Origin: Filobasidium wieringae
Taxonomy: Eukaryota; Basidiomycota; Tremellomycetes; Filobasidiales; Filobasidiaceae
Length of the DNA stretch: 64,000 nt
Reading direction: 5' to 3'
NCBI GenBank assembly: GCA_001600055.1
Contig: BCIV01000005.1
Coordinates: 248,001 to 312,000, forward strand
Of the stretch, positions 11,150 through 24,337 are shown piece after piece. The stretch's first letter is position 1. Every line of letters begins with the position of its first letter. A model generated the notes under the pieces. It saw only the letters and a program-made list of their open reading frames with translations, did not search any database and was not told the DNA's origin. Both the position numbers and the translations under genes were made by a program.

Positions 11150-14100
11150 TTATCTTCTTTTACCTTTTCCTCTCTTAGGTTCTTCCCCGTCAGAATCGTG
11201 CCCCTTTTCCGAGATCCGGCGCTTGTCATCTGTTGTAAAATTCAGGGTCGTCAATAATCGACCTCGAATATCATTGAACATTCCAGTTCATACCTCTGGC
11301 CGCTTTCGCTTCCAATTCGTCCCAATCCTCGCCCGATTCTTCCGATTCAGCAGCACTACCGCTAAAGTCGCTCTCCTCAGAGTAACCTTCTGAAGCTGAT
11401 GTCTGGAGTCAACGCTGCGGCCCTGATGCAAGTCCTTCCGTTCGAAACTTACCATCGCTATCCTCGTCACTGTCTTCACTTGCATCATCGGCAACATCGC
11501 TAGCCTCGAACTCGCTCTCGGCACTGCTCTCGCTGTCCTCGTCGTCCGATCCTCCTCCCCCCAAGAAATCCCATCCTCCCATCTTATAGAATTCTTGAGT
11601 ATCGTCTTGAATGGTCTTCATAATTGCAGGCCAAGACAGATTGACCGGTCCTTCCGAAGTAGCAATGTCCACGGAGCTGTGCGAGGGTTCAGTCAGCCAA
11701 TAACGTGACTTGTACACAAGATCAATACTCACTCCAGCCAAAGCTTGACATCATCGAGTTGCTCCATTGGTATCGAGTTGATGTGGGTTGGCGGTCGACT
11801 GAAGTCACTGTAGACAAAGACCATGTCGAAGTTCTTCAAGCCGAATTGCACTCTTTCGAGGTGGCACACCTCAACTTCCTTCAAGGTGATGATCAAGAAG
11901 GGTGCATCGGTAAGATGTACAAGACAATCCGCTGTGGGCTGCAGCATAACGTTGCTCCTGAAAGGCACTCCAGAGAATGCCAATTCTCGGAAAGGAACAT
12001 CCACTTCGAACTCGCAATCAGGGGTTGCCTCGGCAGATTGGGCAATCTTGGCAGCGAACTGCTGGAACTCCTTGTTCAATTGTTGACGCCTTCTTCGTTC
12101 CTCTTGCTCCTGTTCAATTTCATCCTCGTCTCCATATCGAGATTTTCGTTTACGGTTGCCAGTCTCATCGAAGGCAGCGTCCGTTACTTCTCGAATGAAT
12201 TGAACATCCTAGGGAGTCAATCGAAATTAGTGGGTAAAGGCGACTCGACTCGAATCAAGTGCACTTACCTTGGCCTTTTTCTTCCCGCTTAGCATAATCG
12301 GTGCTTTCAGATGAACGTGGATAATGACATGCATCTCTTGGTCGCAAGGTTGAAAGAAGAGGTGCTTGATATTGCTGAACAAAAGATCTGATACCGATTT
12401 GGATGGTCGGACACGTTCACAGACGTTTCGAGCCGATTGTGCTTACCAACTTTGTTCCCATTTTGAGCGTAGTATCGTAGACCGTTGGTGTGGATCTCGA
12501 GCTCTCCGGGGGCAATACGCTTGTTGTCGAGTGCTGGTCTGATATGGACATCTCCCAATCGATGTGCCCTCTTACCTGTTCGCACAAGAAGGGGTATCAA
12601 ATCAACAGGGCTCCTCCTGACTTAATTCGCAGCGGAAACTTGCCTTTCACCTCGATCAACTTTTCCTGCTCAATGACATCTGCAAGATCCCTCTTTTCGA
12701 TCTCCCTCTTGTTTTGGGCCTTCCTCATATTGGTAATGGACTCAGACACGCGCATCATATGGTTCTTGTCACTTGAGCGGAAAGTAGCACTTCTGATAAA
12801 GGTAGCGTTTGGGTCCTCGAAGGGCTACATGGTAAAAACGGTATCAGATGGCAGCTGCTGACGCAACATGCATAAGTGGCTGCGACGTACGGTGTCTTCC
12901 TTCTTTCCCAAAATTTGACCGGGAGACTGGAAGTTGATACGAAGCATACTTTGGTCGCCTTCGTCAGTCAAACTGACGTTCTTGATAGTGGAAATGTGGA
13001 ACGGGGTGATGAACCCATAAATTGGCAGGACAACCGTAGACTTGGCTTCGTCGACGTAGATCTGCAAGCAAAGCATAAGTAGGAGTCGCTTCCAGGCTCA
13101 CAAGCGATCTTACCCTCTTGTTCTTGACGGCCGTGGGCATCTGATCCTCCCGTCGATAACTTTCGAATTTCTTCCAGATTTTACCTTCGCCTCCGCTTTT
13201 GCCATCTTTACTCCCCTTGTACTTCGCCAATCCACTCTTCTGAACCGCGTCGTGCAACTCTTTTTGATGTTGTTTGAGCTTTTCTGACTTCTGACTATCC
13301 TGTTGCTTTCCACCATTTCGGGTTTTGACCGCTCGGAGGGTCTTGTTACCGACGACTACACCTTGCGGAGCTGCTTCCTTCGGTCGAGCCGAGTCATTCT
13401 TCTTCGCCTTGGGTCTCTCTTCCGGCTCAGACTCGGACTGTTCGTAAGTGCTAGTCAGACTTTTGACGCTTCAAGCGACCATTCAGTCATACCACTCACG
13501 CTCTCAGCATCATCCATTACCACTTCGTGCATCTTCTTGGTTCCTTCTGTGATGAGGATTCCGGTCTCCTTTCCCACCCTAACCGTGTCCTGTAACGTAA
13601 GGGCATAACTGCGATCGGTTGGATGCAGCGGTGTCAACGCAGGACAGCGTTCAGTCGATTGGGATCACCTACGTTTTGCCCTTGTTCTTCGGATCGGGTA
13701 TGTTGGAAAATCCGAGAGACAGGTTGAAGACCATATTCTCTTTTAGAAACTTGGCACTCTTTGAGTTGATCACGTATGCGCTGTCCCTATAGTCGATCCC
13801 GGTCTAACCAATAGTATGGGACGTGAGCGGGCAGTGCTTTCCCGCGCCGTCTACAGATCTCTTCAACTCACTCCGAATCCGATATTCTTCACAAACTTAT
13901 CGGCCAGCTCAGGCTTCTTGCTCTTAACCATTTCTAGAGCTGTGTCGTAAAGATCCTTGACAGCAGCACCGGCTTTCATGTTCTTCAAGATGGCTTGTTG
14001 CAGATCGAGTAGAAACTGGTAATTGCTTTCTTGGGTCTAAAGGAGGATACGGCTTCAGTCTAGATTCTGGTGGGCGATACATGTAAGACACTCTCGTCAT

Positions 14101-15685
14101 GTTACTCACCTTGTGAGGCCCGACCATGAAGGTTCTCCCAATGTTGCTACAGTACTCCTTGTATTTGATACCAATTCCCACGAGCACAACACCGGGTTTT
14201 AAAGGATCCTGGTTCGACTCTGCGGATACTTTGAGATCGTATTTCCCTCCCGACTGAATGATAGGGGTATAAATCCAATCTGACGTCTGGAAATCTACCC
14301 CTGCGCGCTGGAGCTCGGGATTTTTGTTCCAGATCTTCATATCAGGTTCTTTCGAGTCATTTCCCAGTTTCTCTTCACAAAGACTGTGTACGTGGTTTTG
14401 ATTAGCTTGAAAAACAATTTCGGTGGCAGGGATGTTCGCTCACCCAGCAAAAGCCTCGTGAGAAACTTTGTTGCCTTTGTCGATGATTGCCTCCATCTTT
14501 GGTTTGAAATAAGCGGAGATCATCGTCGAGCACAACTTGGCTGCCATGCCATGGAATTCCTAGTTGAACGATCTGCTTCAGCCATATTCTGCAAGTCAAC
14601 ACATAGAACCAAACAACTGACCAATTCCTTCTCGTCCTTGGGTGCAAGAATAGAAGCCATAGCCGCAGTTATGTCAATCATTTCAACCTCCGATCTCGCC
14701 TTCTCTAACCTGATTGATCGGGCAATCGCACTTCAGTTGGCGCTTCTTCCACACAATTCGGAGCGAGAATACTCACGCAGCGTTCCAATCATCCACCGTT
14801 TTCCCCTTCGGTACGTCTTTGACGAAGTGTCCTAATTTGAATTGCGAAGAACCTTCTCGAATCTGCTCGACGAACTGTTGCGTTGTTGCTGTTTCGACCG
14901 TATGATTGCGAGTTCAACAAGAAAAAGAGGGCACGAATCAATCAAAAGAACGTGAGCGTTTGGGAATCAAAACCTGCGAATGAAAACCCGTCGCTTACCA
15001 GCACCTCCGGCTGCATCTTTGGGTCGTGTTGTGATGACGATGTCCAACCCTTCTGCGCTCTTCAATTGACTTAAAATCTTGGCTGCAGTGCGGAATCAGA
15101 CTCGTATCGTATCGAGGTACATTATGTACGATTCGATGAGACATCCATAGACAAGATGACGCGTGAAGGGGAAGAGGGGGGAGGGGAGGGATCAAGATGT
15201 CAGTGGATAGTTCATGCACAGGTAAAAGGTCAGAATGAACGAACCTTTGGAGGCGGAGGTCAAGATGTACATCATTTTTGAATTTGGCGTCTTACGGAAG
15301 ACAATGATGGTAGATGGGAATTCGTATCCCAACAGCCATGTCTGCACAAGGGAATTTTAAGCCTTTTCCACCTCTTGTCTAGTTGGTTTAAGTTAGAAGC
15401 AACGGACCTGCAATGCGACTCCCTTCTTCGGTGTGATCTCTTCTTCCGCGTCGCCTACAATGACTGCGATGCCTTCCACTCCCCTCAGGCCTTCTAGATC
15501 ATCTTGATTATCCGCTTCCTATCGTTTGATCCACGTCAAGAGGTGCGTACGATTCGTGTCAATAAAAGGACGAAGAGGCGATGGTAGCTAAAGTGTTGCA
15601 ATCATCAATAACTAACCTGCCAATCCGCAAACAACCGATTCGCTCGAGAGAAAAATAGCTTCGAATCTATATCGACTCCTGACAT
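11150..15685 (-). CDS. SPT16: FACT complex subunit SPT16
   Basis: Histone chaperone that with Pob3/SSRP1 forms FACT, which loosens and restores nucleosomes during transcription and replication. Start ATG is at 15685 ([20 protein letters not shown]). The N-terminal aminopeptidase-like domain is visible as [30 protein letters not shown] and [20 protein letters not shown], then [10 protein letters not shown]. The linker has the usual EITPKKG-type and acidic/basic segments. The middle (Rtt106/PH-like) domain includes [24 protein letters not shown] and [21 protein letters not shown]. The C-terminus is the expected acidic tail ([18 protein letters not shown] and onward) ending with a basic KRGKGKRR before the TAA at 11150-11152. 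About 15 exons, roughly 1030 residues, the family norm. Confidence 0.96.
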
Positions 15686-16081
15686 CGTTGGCGATATCCG
15701 TCAAAGTGTGAGTGTGGCTGACCGGTGGGTTGCACGCAACAAGGGTCACAGAATGTGCTTCCAAATGTTGTGAATGGAGATTCAATGTACGAAAGCTGTC
15801 GAATCTTGAACGCGGTCGTTTGATTACAAGGCGCGTCTGCGCGTAAACAGATCGCTCGGTTCCGCCCAAACAGGCTGACTAAGCCAAAAACCGCATAATT
15901 TCGGACAAAACCATGCAACCCGGAGAGCATTTACTGATGAAACGCGGAAATTTCCCGCAGAAACACAGGTTTACTGCCCTGTCGAGACAGTTTCTACCTA
16001 ACCTACCTCCATCTCCTTACCATCCTTCTTTCGATTATATTGAATGTACAACTTCGGAAGACAGTGGATATCTCGAACGTC
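15686..16081. promoter_or_regulatory. divergent promoter region of SPT16 and the BCL7-like gene
   Basis: 396 bases separate the two divergent start codons, so this stretch must hold both promoters. No TATA consensus stands out near either gene. The BCL7-like side is pyrimidine-rich (CTACCTAACCTACCTCCATCTCC, about 15995-16015). No coding signal seen. Confidence 0.45.
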
Positions 16082-17180
16082 ATGTGTAAGTGGGAATGGA
16101 ATAGTCCCACGTCTGATTAAGACTGAGCTCCTACCCCTTTTGCAGCGAAAAGAGTAGCTAGAGGAGGTAATCAAAGCGAAGCAGTGAGGAGACAACTGGT
16201 TACCCCGTAAGAGCTGCCTTTACCCTTCCCAACTTCGAAGTATGCCGAAAACTGATGAACAGTGTATAACGGCTACAGAGTATGGGTCTGGCAAAAAGAA
16301 TGGGTTACTCCTCCAGGTGTATCAGAAGGTAGCTCTTACAAGGTCAGTCGCACCTTGTCCGTCTCCGAGATCTCGTCTATAATTGAAAATACGTTCTATG
16401 CCTTGATCATCCTTGATCATCAGATAATGAAATGGGTCAAGACGGAGCAAAGAGTGTGTTGACGTCAGTCGGTGACGGTAAACAAGAGTTATTGACCTTG
16501 TGCTTGTTATTGTACAGGCGACTTTCGACACCTCCATTTCTGGAGCTGAACCTGAAGAAGACCCTATGGACGTAGACGAGGAAGAAGAAGGGGAAGAGCC
16601 TGTCGATGGGGAAGTGGAAGGGGAACAGGAAGAACCTGAAGCGGAAAAAGAACCAGGCAATGAGGAGGAAGAAACGACGACAGCTGCGATAATACCGAAC
16701 GAGGAAGGGGAGAGTAGAGCTATCGTCCCCCCGGAAACTTTATCAGTCTCTGAAGTGCCAGGTGAAGACGGTCAAGTGGTCGACATCCCCTCGGATGCGG
16801 TACATCCACCAGTAACTGAGATCGTATCAGCCGAAGAGTTCGTGTCGGAACCATCGATAACGGAAATCAACCCAGATCCGACGGTGAAACCAATCCCATC
16901 TCATGCCGTAGAAGCACACTTGACATCCGCACACGAGACTCAATTTGGAGCGTCTTTAAGTTCAGAATCAGCTGAACCGGGCGCTATGACTTTCACCACC
17001 GGGACCGATGGTCTTGCGAATGCCGAGACCGCTGGGGAGGAGAAGATTGAAGTGCAGATGGAAGGGACGGGGAATGCTGCCATACCGCTAGGAGAGGGTG
17101 ACGGCGTCGGCGCAGAAGGAGAAATGGAGCTTGCTGATGAAGATATGGAACGAGTAAATCAGGCTGAGATCGGGGAGTAG
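16082..17180 (+). CDS. small BCL7-like acidic protein (candidate SWI/SNF-associated factor)
   Basis: I build this from five exons: 16082-16085 (only ATGT), 16146-16206, 16279-16342, about 16430-16460, and about 16518-17180. Frames join exactly and give MSKRVARGG, then RRQLVTPVWVWQKEWVTPPG, then SSYKIMKWVKTEQR. The W-x-K-x-W-V-T ... K-I-x-K-W-V pattern resembles the N-terminal domain of animal BCL7 proteins (W-E-K-K-W-V-T ... I-x-K-W-V-P), which are subunits of SWI/SNF (BAF) complexes. The remainder is disordered and strongly acidic (PMDVDEEEEGEEPVDG, rich in E, P, V), ending at the TAG of 17178-17180. About 280 residues. The similarity is short, so function is inference. Divergent from SPT16, also a chromatin gene, which fits but does not prove it. 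Confidence 0.6.
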
Positions 17181-17791
17181 AAGGATTCGAAAGGAACGAG
17201 TTGTATAACAGTAACGGGGCACGTCAAATTGAGACGATAATAACGATTTGGGCATTCTGAGCCTTCCTCATGACCCTGTTCAATCATGCGGATCTTCAAG
17301 TGAAAAGTAAACGACAAGAAGCACTTGTCATAAACGGCTATGGTTGGCTCCCTGAATCAGCACACATGTTCACCGACTTGTGATACAATGCATAATGTGT
17401 CACATCCAGATTGCTATAAAACTTCGATGATAACTTGAGGAAAGCATTCGAGCAGTATCTCAAGACCTGCCGAGGCCCCCTTTGATGACCAGGCACGTAA
17501 AGCACATCTTGGCCAGTTGTGAATGCATCGTAGCGACTGCCTAGCCAATGCAGAGACGGCGAAATAGTCGGGCGAAGTGAGACCAATCAGGATTGCTCCA
17601 AATTGCGGACCAACGTATGTGAGAAATGTTCGATAGGTCGTGATGCTCGTTAAACAGATACTGATACAAGTCGAAAGACCACTTAATGGTCAGTCCCAGT
17701 CTAGTGCCCAAAAAGTCTACCCTAGATCTCAATCCTCCCTGTGTGAAAGTTCAGTCTTCGCCCATATTGAGTTTGAAGGTTCGAGAGAGAC
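17181..17791. other. convergent intergenic region
   Basis: Lies between the 3' ends of the BCL7-like gene (+) and TIM22 (-). Short open frames at 17338-17586 and 17541-17732 (minus) have no recognisable motif and no good splice context to TIM22, whose stop at 17792 is supported by family length. I see nothing here. Confidence 0.4.
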
Positions 17792-18719
17792 TCACTCTGC
17801 AGGCTCTTTGCGTATCCAAAGATCTATCACTCCCGAAAAGGCCGCGAACGCTGCTCCTCCACCAATAGCTCCTCTAATTCCACTTGTCCTGGCCAGAGCC
17901 GCTCCAGCACAGAACCCTCCTGCCACTGCATTCCAAATATCGTTCTTCGCTCGGAACTAGCACGAAAACCAAAGACGATCAGCAATTCAGCAAATTTAGA
18001 CTTTGACACGCTCATGCTTAAGCTAGACTTACTCCTTCAATGCAGCATTCGAAACCAGAGTAAAGCGCTCCAACCTTGGCGAAACCTTTTCCAGAAGACC
18101 ACATATTCCTACCCATTTCCTTGAAGATGAACATTGTCTGAGCACGAGTTCCTACTAGCTTCTCGGACGCCCTGGATAGAGGGTCTTCGTATGCGAAAGT
18201 AGCCGACATTAGGGAAAAGAAACCTCCCAATGCGAAACCTATCGAGTATATCCGAATGAGCTCGTTAACATCATGTGGTCTCTATGAAGCAGAATGCAGC
18301 AGCTTACCTGCTCCTCCACTCATTGTCACCTTGACTGGACAACTCTCCATCGCCATTCCTGCGTATTTCTGCCACCGTATCATGTTCTGCATTTCCTTCT
18401 TCTCCTCCTCCGTAGTACCGGGAGGGTACGGCTCTTGCCCCGGCAAATACAGTGGTGCGAGCATTGGCATACCTGACATGATGGGCGGTATTTCCTTCGG
18501 AGAGATGTCTGGTGCAGGCGAGGCGATAGATGCGTACCGCAACTGGATCAAGCCTAGTGGGTCTAACTTATCGAACGGCTACTTTCTAATTATTATCAGC
18601 GAGTGGGAAAGTATTGGATCCGCAGAGCAATAAGCAGATTGCGGCGACCGGGTTTCGAACGCGTGTGTTTATGGAATTATCAGTTACTACTGTTCTAGCT
18701 GCTCTCCCCTCTCGCTCAT
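17792..18719 (-). CDS. TIM22: mitochondrial inner-membrane translocase subunit TIM22
   Basis: Channel-forming subunit of the TIM22 complex, which inserts carrier proteins into the mitochondrial inner membrane. The N-terminal part reads [19 protein letters not shown], then [15 protein letters not shown] and [14 protein letters not shown]. The family membrane core follows: [17 protein letters not shown], the loop [59 protein letters not shown] and [20 protein letters not shown], ending RKEPAE. Four hydrophobic segments with GxxxG-type glycines and the conserved FECCIE..R..ND are clear. The stop is TGA at 17792-17794. The start is uncertain: ATG at 18719 ([10 protein letters not shown]) needs an intron whose donor phase I could not match to the exon beginning PFDKLDP (about 18582), so the first exon may differ. 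Confidence 0.88.
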
Positions 18720-18956
18720 GATATCACTCATACTCCGTTGTATGGAAGGTAATATCATCCCAATTGCTCCTCGCATAACAGCTCCATCATTAAGTTGACC
18801 ACACATACTACTGGATCTTGCAAGTTCTTGTCTTAAACTCTTATGCATACGGGACTAGCCGGACTTCATACTAATCGATCCTCCTCATTCTCATACTCGA
18901 ACCAGGATCCGACCGTCAGGGAAAGCTTGAATAGAAGTCTGGGAAAGCAAGCCTCC
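18720..18956. promoter_or_regulatory. divergent promoter region of TIM22 and NUP159
   Basis: Short region shared by two divergent genes. An in-frame upstream Met for NUP159 at 18843 lies inside it, so the 5' end of NUP159 might extend leftward by 38 codons. No TATA consensus seen. Confidence 0.4.
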
Positions 18957-21900
18957 ATGACGAACCCTTTTGATGTGCTCTCAGTGGAGCAGCCGGAATC
19001 CGGAAGTGCTCGTGATATCGTTGAGGACTCGATTGCTCCAGAAGAGCCGGTAGATGTATGTCTACACAATTCTTATACGACTATAGAGCGAGAATCTGAC
19101 GCTCTGCTCTACACAATCCATTTTTCGACTTTCACAGTGGCTTCGAGTTATAAAACCAGCAAAGAGTGATGTTCATGTTCGGGTGACCGATCCTCTTACA
19201 GATCTCGCTGGACTTCCGTCAAGCTGTAGCTTGATGGCTATCTCGAATGTCTGGGATCTCGTCTTCATCGCCGGAACACAACGTAAGTATAAATATCAAC
19301 ATCGTTAACTGATGTTCATGGTGGATGATTCAATACACAATGTCATAGCAGAGCTATTGATCTTCAAATTGAGTGAAGTTTCGAAGCTGAGTGAGACCGC
19401 TGGAGAGACGCAGGAAGCGACACCTAAATGGCGGCTGAGCATTCCTGGAAGAGCTCAATGGGTCAGGTAAGCAGCCATGTCGACTAGATTATGTCATTTG
19501 GTGGCTCACTCGGTAGGTATAGGTTGGCTATGGGAGATACGCGGCTGGTCGTTGGGTTACTCGATGCAGATGGGGTAGCGACGTATGATGTAAAGCAGAT
19601 CACGAATGGAACAGTGAGTCAGAACGATATCCGGGTTCCGTGCCTCAATACTGATCGTCCATACCCAGACAACGCCAATCCATCACTTCAAAGACATCAC
19701 AACGCCCTCCCTGAACTTACTGCCAAATCCCTCGATACTCGGCGGTCTTCCCCATCTATGCCTTGCCCTCTCTCCCACATCGCTTCAAGTCCTCGATATT
19801 GCGACCGAACACAAGGTCCTTTTATCAGTCAATGAACAATTTACTAGTGTAGCATGGTCGGTGAAGGGTAGACAGTTTGTGGTGGGCAAGTCAGATGGGA
19901 CCATGGAGCAATACACCCCTGACGGAACGAAGAAGGCCGTAATCCCTGTTCCCGGTCGGATACAGGAGGATGAGTCAGGGCACAGACCAACGACAATAAG
20001 TTGGTTGGAGAACGATATATTTTTGGTCACTTACGGAATGGACGGAGAAGATCCCGAACACCGACATTACCTGATTGAAAGGCAAAGCAAATCGGACCCC
20101 CCTACATTTAAGTTCACACTTCTGGAGGATGTCCTTTTGCAGTTCGGAATGATGGAGCGAAGTGGAGATATGAGATACACAGCGCATTTGAGAAACTGGG
20201 GGGATGACGCAAAGCATCTCATCTTCGTTTCTACGCCTCCATCAGCAGATATATCTGTCTTATGTGCCGGTACGCCCACGGAAGGAAATCCACAACAATG
20301 GTTCGTCGCTCAGCTGGATGAAACGGCTAGACCTGCTATCCCGATGAACGACGATTCGGAAGACACGGCCTGCTTAGGGTTGGACTATGACCTTACGAGT
20401 ACGACACCTATCAAGCAGGAAGCTGAGGGAGGAATCGCTCAACCAGATCTCCCTCCAGCTCCAAGACTGATGACATATACCAGTGATGGTATCATTGTGG
20501 TCTACAACATAGTCAACAGCAAAAGTCCACAATACGAGGGAATGATCACTCCTAGAGACATTTCAACAAGTGATAGTAATGCAGACACTCCTGCAGCTGA
20601 AGATCCTGCAAAAGTGAAAAGCAAACTAGGAGCAAGCGCATTCGGAGGCGGTGCATCTGGAGATAGCAAGCCGGTCTTCGGATTTGGAGCTGGACCAAGC
20701 AAGATACCAGCCGTCAACTCGTCTTTCGGCAGTTCTGGTTCACCTTTTGGAGCGCCAAAAGCGTCAGGCGCTGGATTCGGTTCTGCAGCCTTTGGGTCGA
20801 CGACACCTGGCTCTGCATTTGGATCTTCAGTCTTTGGCTCAACGGCATTCGGCTCTGCGACGCCTGGCCCAGCGACGCCCACAGGTGGCTCCGCATTCGG
20901 AAAAACTGCCTTTGGGTCCGGCCCTGGAACCCCTGCATCGCCAGCTCCGACCCCAGCCTTCGGTACAAGCTCTGCGTTTGGTAAACCTTCTGCGTTTGGT
21001 GGATCAAGTGCATTCTCTCCAGGAGGAGCATTTGGGTCGTCGCCCAAACCCGCTGAAGAGAAGAAGGACGTTAAACAACCGGAGCCTGCCAAGTCAGCAT
21101 TTGGAGGCTCCTCATCCTTCGGCAGCGGAAGTGCGTTCGGAAGCACTAGTGCTTTTGGCAGCACAAGCGCTTTCGGACAGAAGCCTGATAACCCAAAACA
21201 GTCTGAGGTCGCAAAGTCTCCTTTCGGAATGCCAGCTGGTTCTCCGTTTGGTCAGCCCAAACCTGACGAGAAGAAAACTCCCGCTTTTGGCTCCTCTCCC
21301 TTCTCTTCCAGTACTACAGGACAACCCACCACCTTTGGAGGGAAAACGACCTCGTTCGGTTTTGGATCAGCCAAGACGTCTCCAGTAGCTACGCCGGTCA
21401 CCGAGAAGCCTGCATTCGGCGGTTCTACCTTTGGCAGTTCAGCATTTGGAGCACCTTCAGCGTTTGGATCACCTAGTCCCTCAGCCTTCGGGTCATCGGC
21501 ATTCGGACAAAATACGTCTACGACACCTTCGAAGCCATCAGCTTTCAGTCAAGGCTCGACGTTTGGACAACCCGCGTCAACGACCCCCTCAAAACCGTCG
21601 ACTTTCGGTCAAGGTTCGGCGTTCGGTGCTTTCGGGTCCATCAAGCCTTCTCCTCTCAGTCAATCCAGCTCAGCCGCTCCCACACCTGCAGCTCCAGCGG
21701 TTGAGGAAAAGAAGGATGCTTTCTCTTTCGGTGGATTCGGGCTCGCACCGTCGAAGACTGAAGATGTGACCAAGGAATCCAAGACTACTGGATTTTCTCT
21801 AGGTGGATTAGGTGCGAGCCTCGCTGGTTCCAGCGAGACCAAAGCTGTTACAAGCCCTGAGCCTGCTGTCACGCAGCCGCCAAAGATTGTTTCCGATGAC

Positions 21901-24337
21901 GACGCAGAAAGTATATATACGGAAGGTTCTGACGAATCGTATTCGGATCCGGAAGAGGCTGAGGCAATTGATGATGCGCAAGAGGTCGAGGTCCCTAACG
22001 ATAGGGAAGCGAAAGATGAGGTAGAAACGCCTACCCCTGCGCCTTCGAACGCCAAGCCTCAGTTCTCTTCCCTTGGATTTGGCCAGCCCCCTTCGAAACC
22101 TAATGCATCGGCCTTCAGCTTTGCATCGACTCCTAAACCTGCTGAAACGAAGCCTGCAACCCAACCTCTTTCTGCTGCAGTGTCGAGCGCTTCAGACGTC
22201 AATTCGAGTGCGGAAATCATCAAGCCGTCTGATGTACAGGAATACGAAGATGAGGAGGAGTTTAGTCAAGATGAGGAAGACGATGGATATTCTGAAGAAG
22301 GATACGATGTTGGTGAAAGCGAAGAGGAGGATGACAAATTTGTAGAAGGGAAAGGGCTGGGATCTCAAGCGGAGGAATACGAGGACGAGGACGAAGACGA
22401 TCAGTATGAGCAATCCGAAGAGTCTGAGGACGAGCGGGAAGCTCCACCCACATCAAAGAGACAACGAGGAGCCACTCCTGCCAAGACTTATGCGCAAGTG
22501 ACTGTTTCCCCTGAGACGAAAGTGTCTGGCCATATGCGCAATGTCTCTGCTGGAAGTGTGAAGGATGCTACCAAGCAATGGGAAGATCGAGCCAAAGATT
22601 CCGCTCCACCTTCTTTCTTCCAGTTGAACAAGAAGAGTCCGTTGACGGCGAGTAAGGAGGAGCCAGATAGGGAGGACACCCCCGAACCGGCTACACCGAC
22701 CGTTGCGGAGATCCAACCTGCTTCGTTGAACGATACGCCGGTTCGACCCACGGCGAGACAAGCCAACGCTTCTTCCGCCACTGGATCACTCACTGGGTTA
22801 TCCGCTCAGTTCGCTCTGATTTATAACGAGGTCGAAGCGCAACTAAAAGAGGTAAGTCTAGTCATCACGAGCGTTTCTTCTTTTTCCATCTTTTGACGAG
22901 GTTTGACATCATCCCCAGCTCAAACTGAAAGCGGAAGAGAACGCAGCTTACCACCAAGCCCTCTCTCACGCGCCAACGGAGATTCCTCAGAAAGAGGATA
23001 TCCCTCTAGCTGAATTCTGGTACTTCGACTCTTTGAAGGTCTTGGCTAGGTATACCGAGGAGATCCGAGGGGATACGAAACAAGCCCGATCTAAGGGTTC
23101 GGAATTGGATCAGGGGATCAAGGAGCTTGTTACTGGATTACATAAACGTTCGTCCCCCCCCCCTCCGGCTTCCTTCTCGCCCGGTGTGTTCTCGTTATGA
23201 ACTGATCCGAACCTCCCCGTACAGTGAGACAGAGATCGGAAGATTGCGCTCGGTTTGTGGAAGCGGCTGAGAACCCGAATCTGCTCAGTGCGTTGAGACA
23301 CAGGGCATTACCTCATGATCAAGATCTCCTCCAGCGAGAATTGCGTAAGAATCTGAAGGTATGTTTTGGGGATCGGGATTCGTCTGATCGAAAGGAGAAA
23401 CTGATTGTGATTGTGATTGTGATTACGATCGGTAGAGTGTAAGACAAGGATTGGACAGGGTCGAGCAGGAGATACAGGGCATGATCGCTCTGACCAATCC
23501 TGCCAATCTTTCATCGTCAGTTACAATCTGTTATGAAAATCCAGGGCCGATCTTCTGACCCCTATTTCAACAGACCTCTGGCCATTCAAAACCATCTCAC
23601 TCAGACGACCAAGGTCTTGCAACAACGAGCGGAGGAATTGGATGTACTTTCCCTGACCATTTCTTCCCTCGCTTTACGACCCGCTTCATCCCTCCCCTCC
23701 GGAACTCGCACCTCGATTGCCAAGAAAATCAGAGTACCAGGTCAAGGGCAAGATGCACATGCCGCCTTGTCCCTTGCGGCGGGAGCGCTCAATGCGGAGA
23801 TTGATGGGGAAACTTTCTTGAGGGTCGTACAAGAGAACAGAGAGGTTGGGGATGGGAACTTCTCGAGGATTGGGGATGAGGGGAAGGGAGGGGGGAAGTT
23901 TGGGAAGGGGGTCAGGGTTTGGGTAGGGGGGAGGAAGGTCGGAGCGGATAGGGCTGTCAGGGGGAATGGGAGTGGCAGTGGTACCGGTGCTAGTCAGGGT
24001 ATGACGAAACCCACAACGACGAGCACGGCGACGACGATGGCGAACAGCAACACCCTGAAATTACCCGCGACCTTTGATTTCGGACTGTCTCCATCGACTA
24101 AAGGACTTTCATCTGGTGGATCGAGTTCGAGGAGTGGGGTGAAGAGTCATTCTCATCCTCACGCGGTTAGTCTTGGATCGGGAAGGAGGCCGACTGGAGC
24201 TGCGGGTGCTGGGACCGGGGCTGGGTTTGGGTGAGTTGTGTATGAGCAAGATGTTAGTGCGGACGTGAAACTGATTCGGTCTGTTTGGGGATAGATCTGA
24301 TTTCTTTGCTAAGCCTGCTGCGCCACCTAAGCAGTAG
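18957..24337 (+). CDS. NUP159: FG-nucleoporin NUP159 (NUP214 homologue)
   Basis: Cytoplasmic-face nuclear-pore protein; its N-terminal beta-propeller docks the DEAD-box ATPase Dbp5 for mRNA export. I start at MTNPFDVLSV (18957). Exons then give the propeller: VWLRVIKPAKSDVHVRVTDP, LMAISNVWDLVFIAGTQ, TEHKVLLSVNEQFTSVAWSV and GTMEQYTPDGTKKAVIP. The large exon from about 19850 to 22851 holds the FG region from about 20635 on, with many SAFG/SSFG/TAFG repeats, then Ser/Ala/Lys-Pro linkers. An acidic block follows (EYEDEDEDDQYEQSEESEDE, near 22380-22430). The C-terminal exons are a coiled coil for the Nup82-type complex (LSAQFALIYNEVEAQLKEL, LTQTTKVLQQRAEELDVLSL), ending FFAKPAAPPKQ. Eight or more exons, about 1,600 residues. 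Confidence 0.92.
20600..21680 (+). repeat. FG-repeat coding array of NUP159
   Basis: About 1.1 kb of degenerate repeats encoding xAFG, SSFG, GSPFG and TTFG units separated by Ser/Thr/Ala/Pro/Lys spacers. Codons vary (TTTGG, TTCGG), so selection acts on the protein. The same stretch leaves a long spurious antisense open frame (20502-21164). Confidence 0.85.

Noticed and set aside
20502..21164. 220-codon antisense open frame
   Set aside because: It is the reverse of the NUP159 FG-repeat region. The Pro/Ala/Asn-rich translation mirrors the repeat and has no independent motif.
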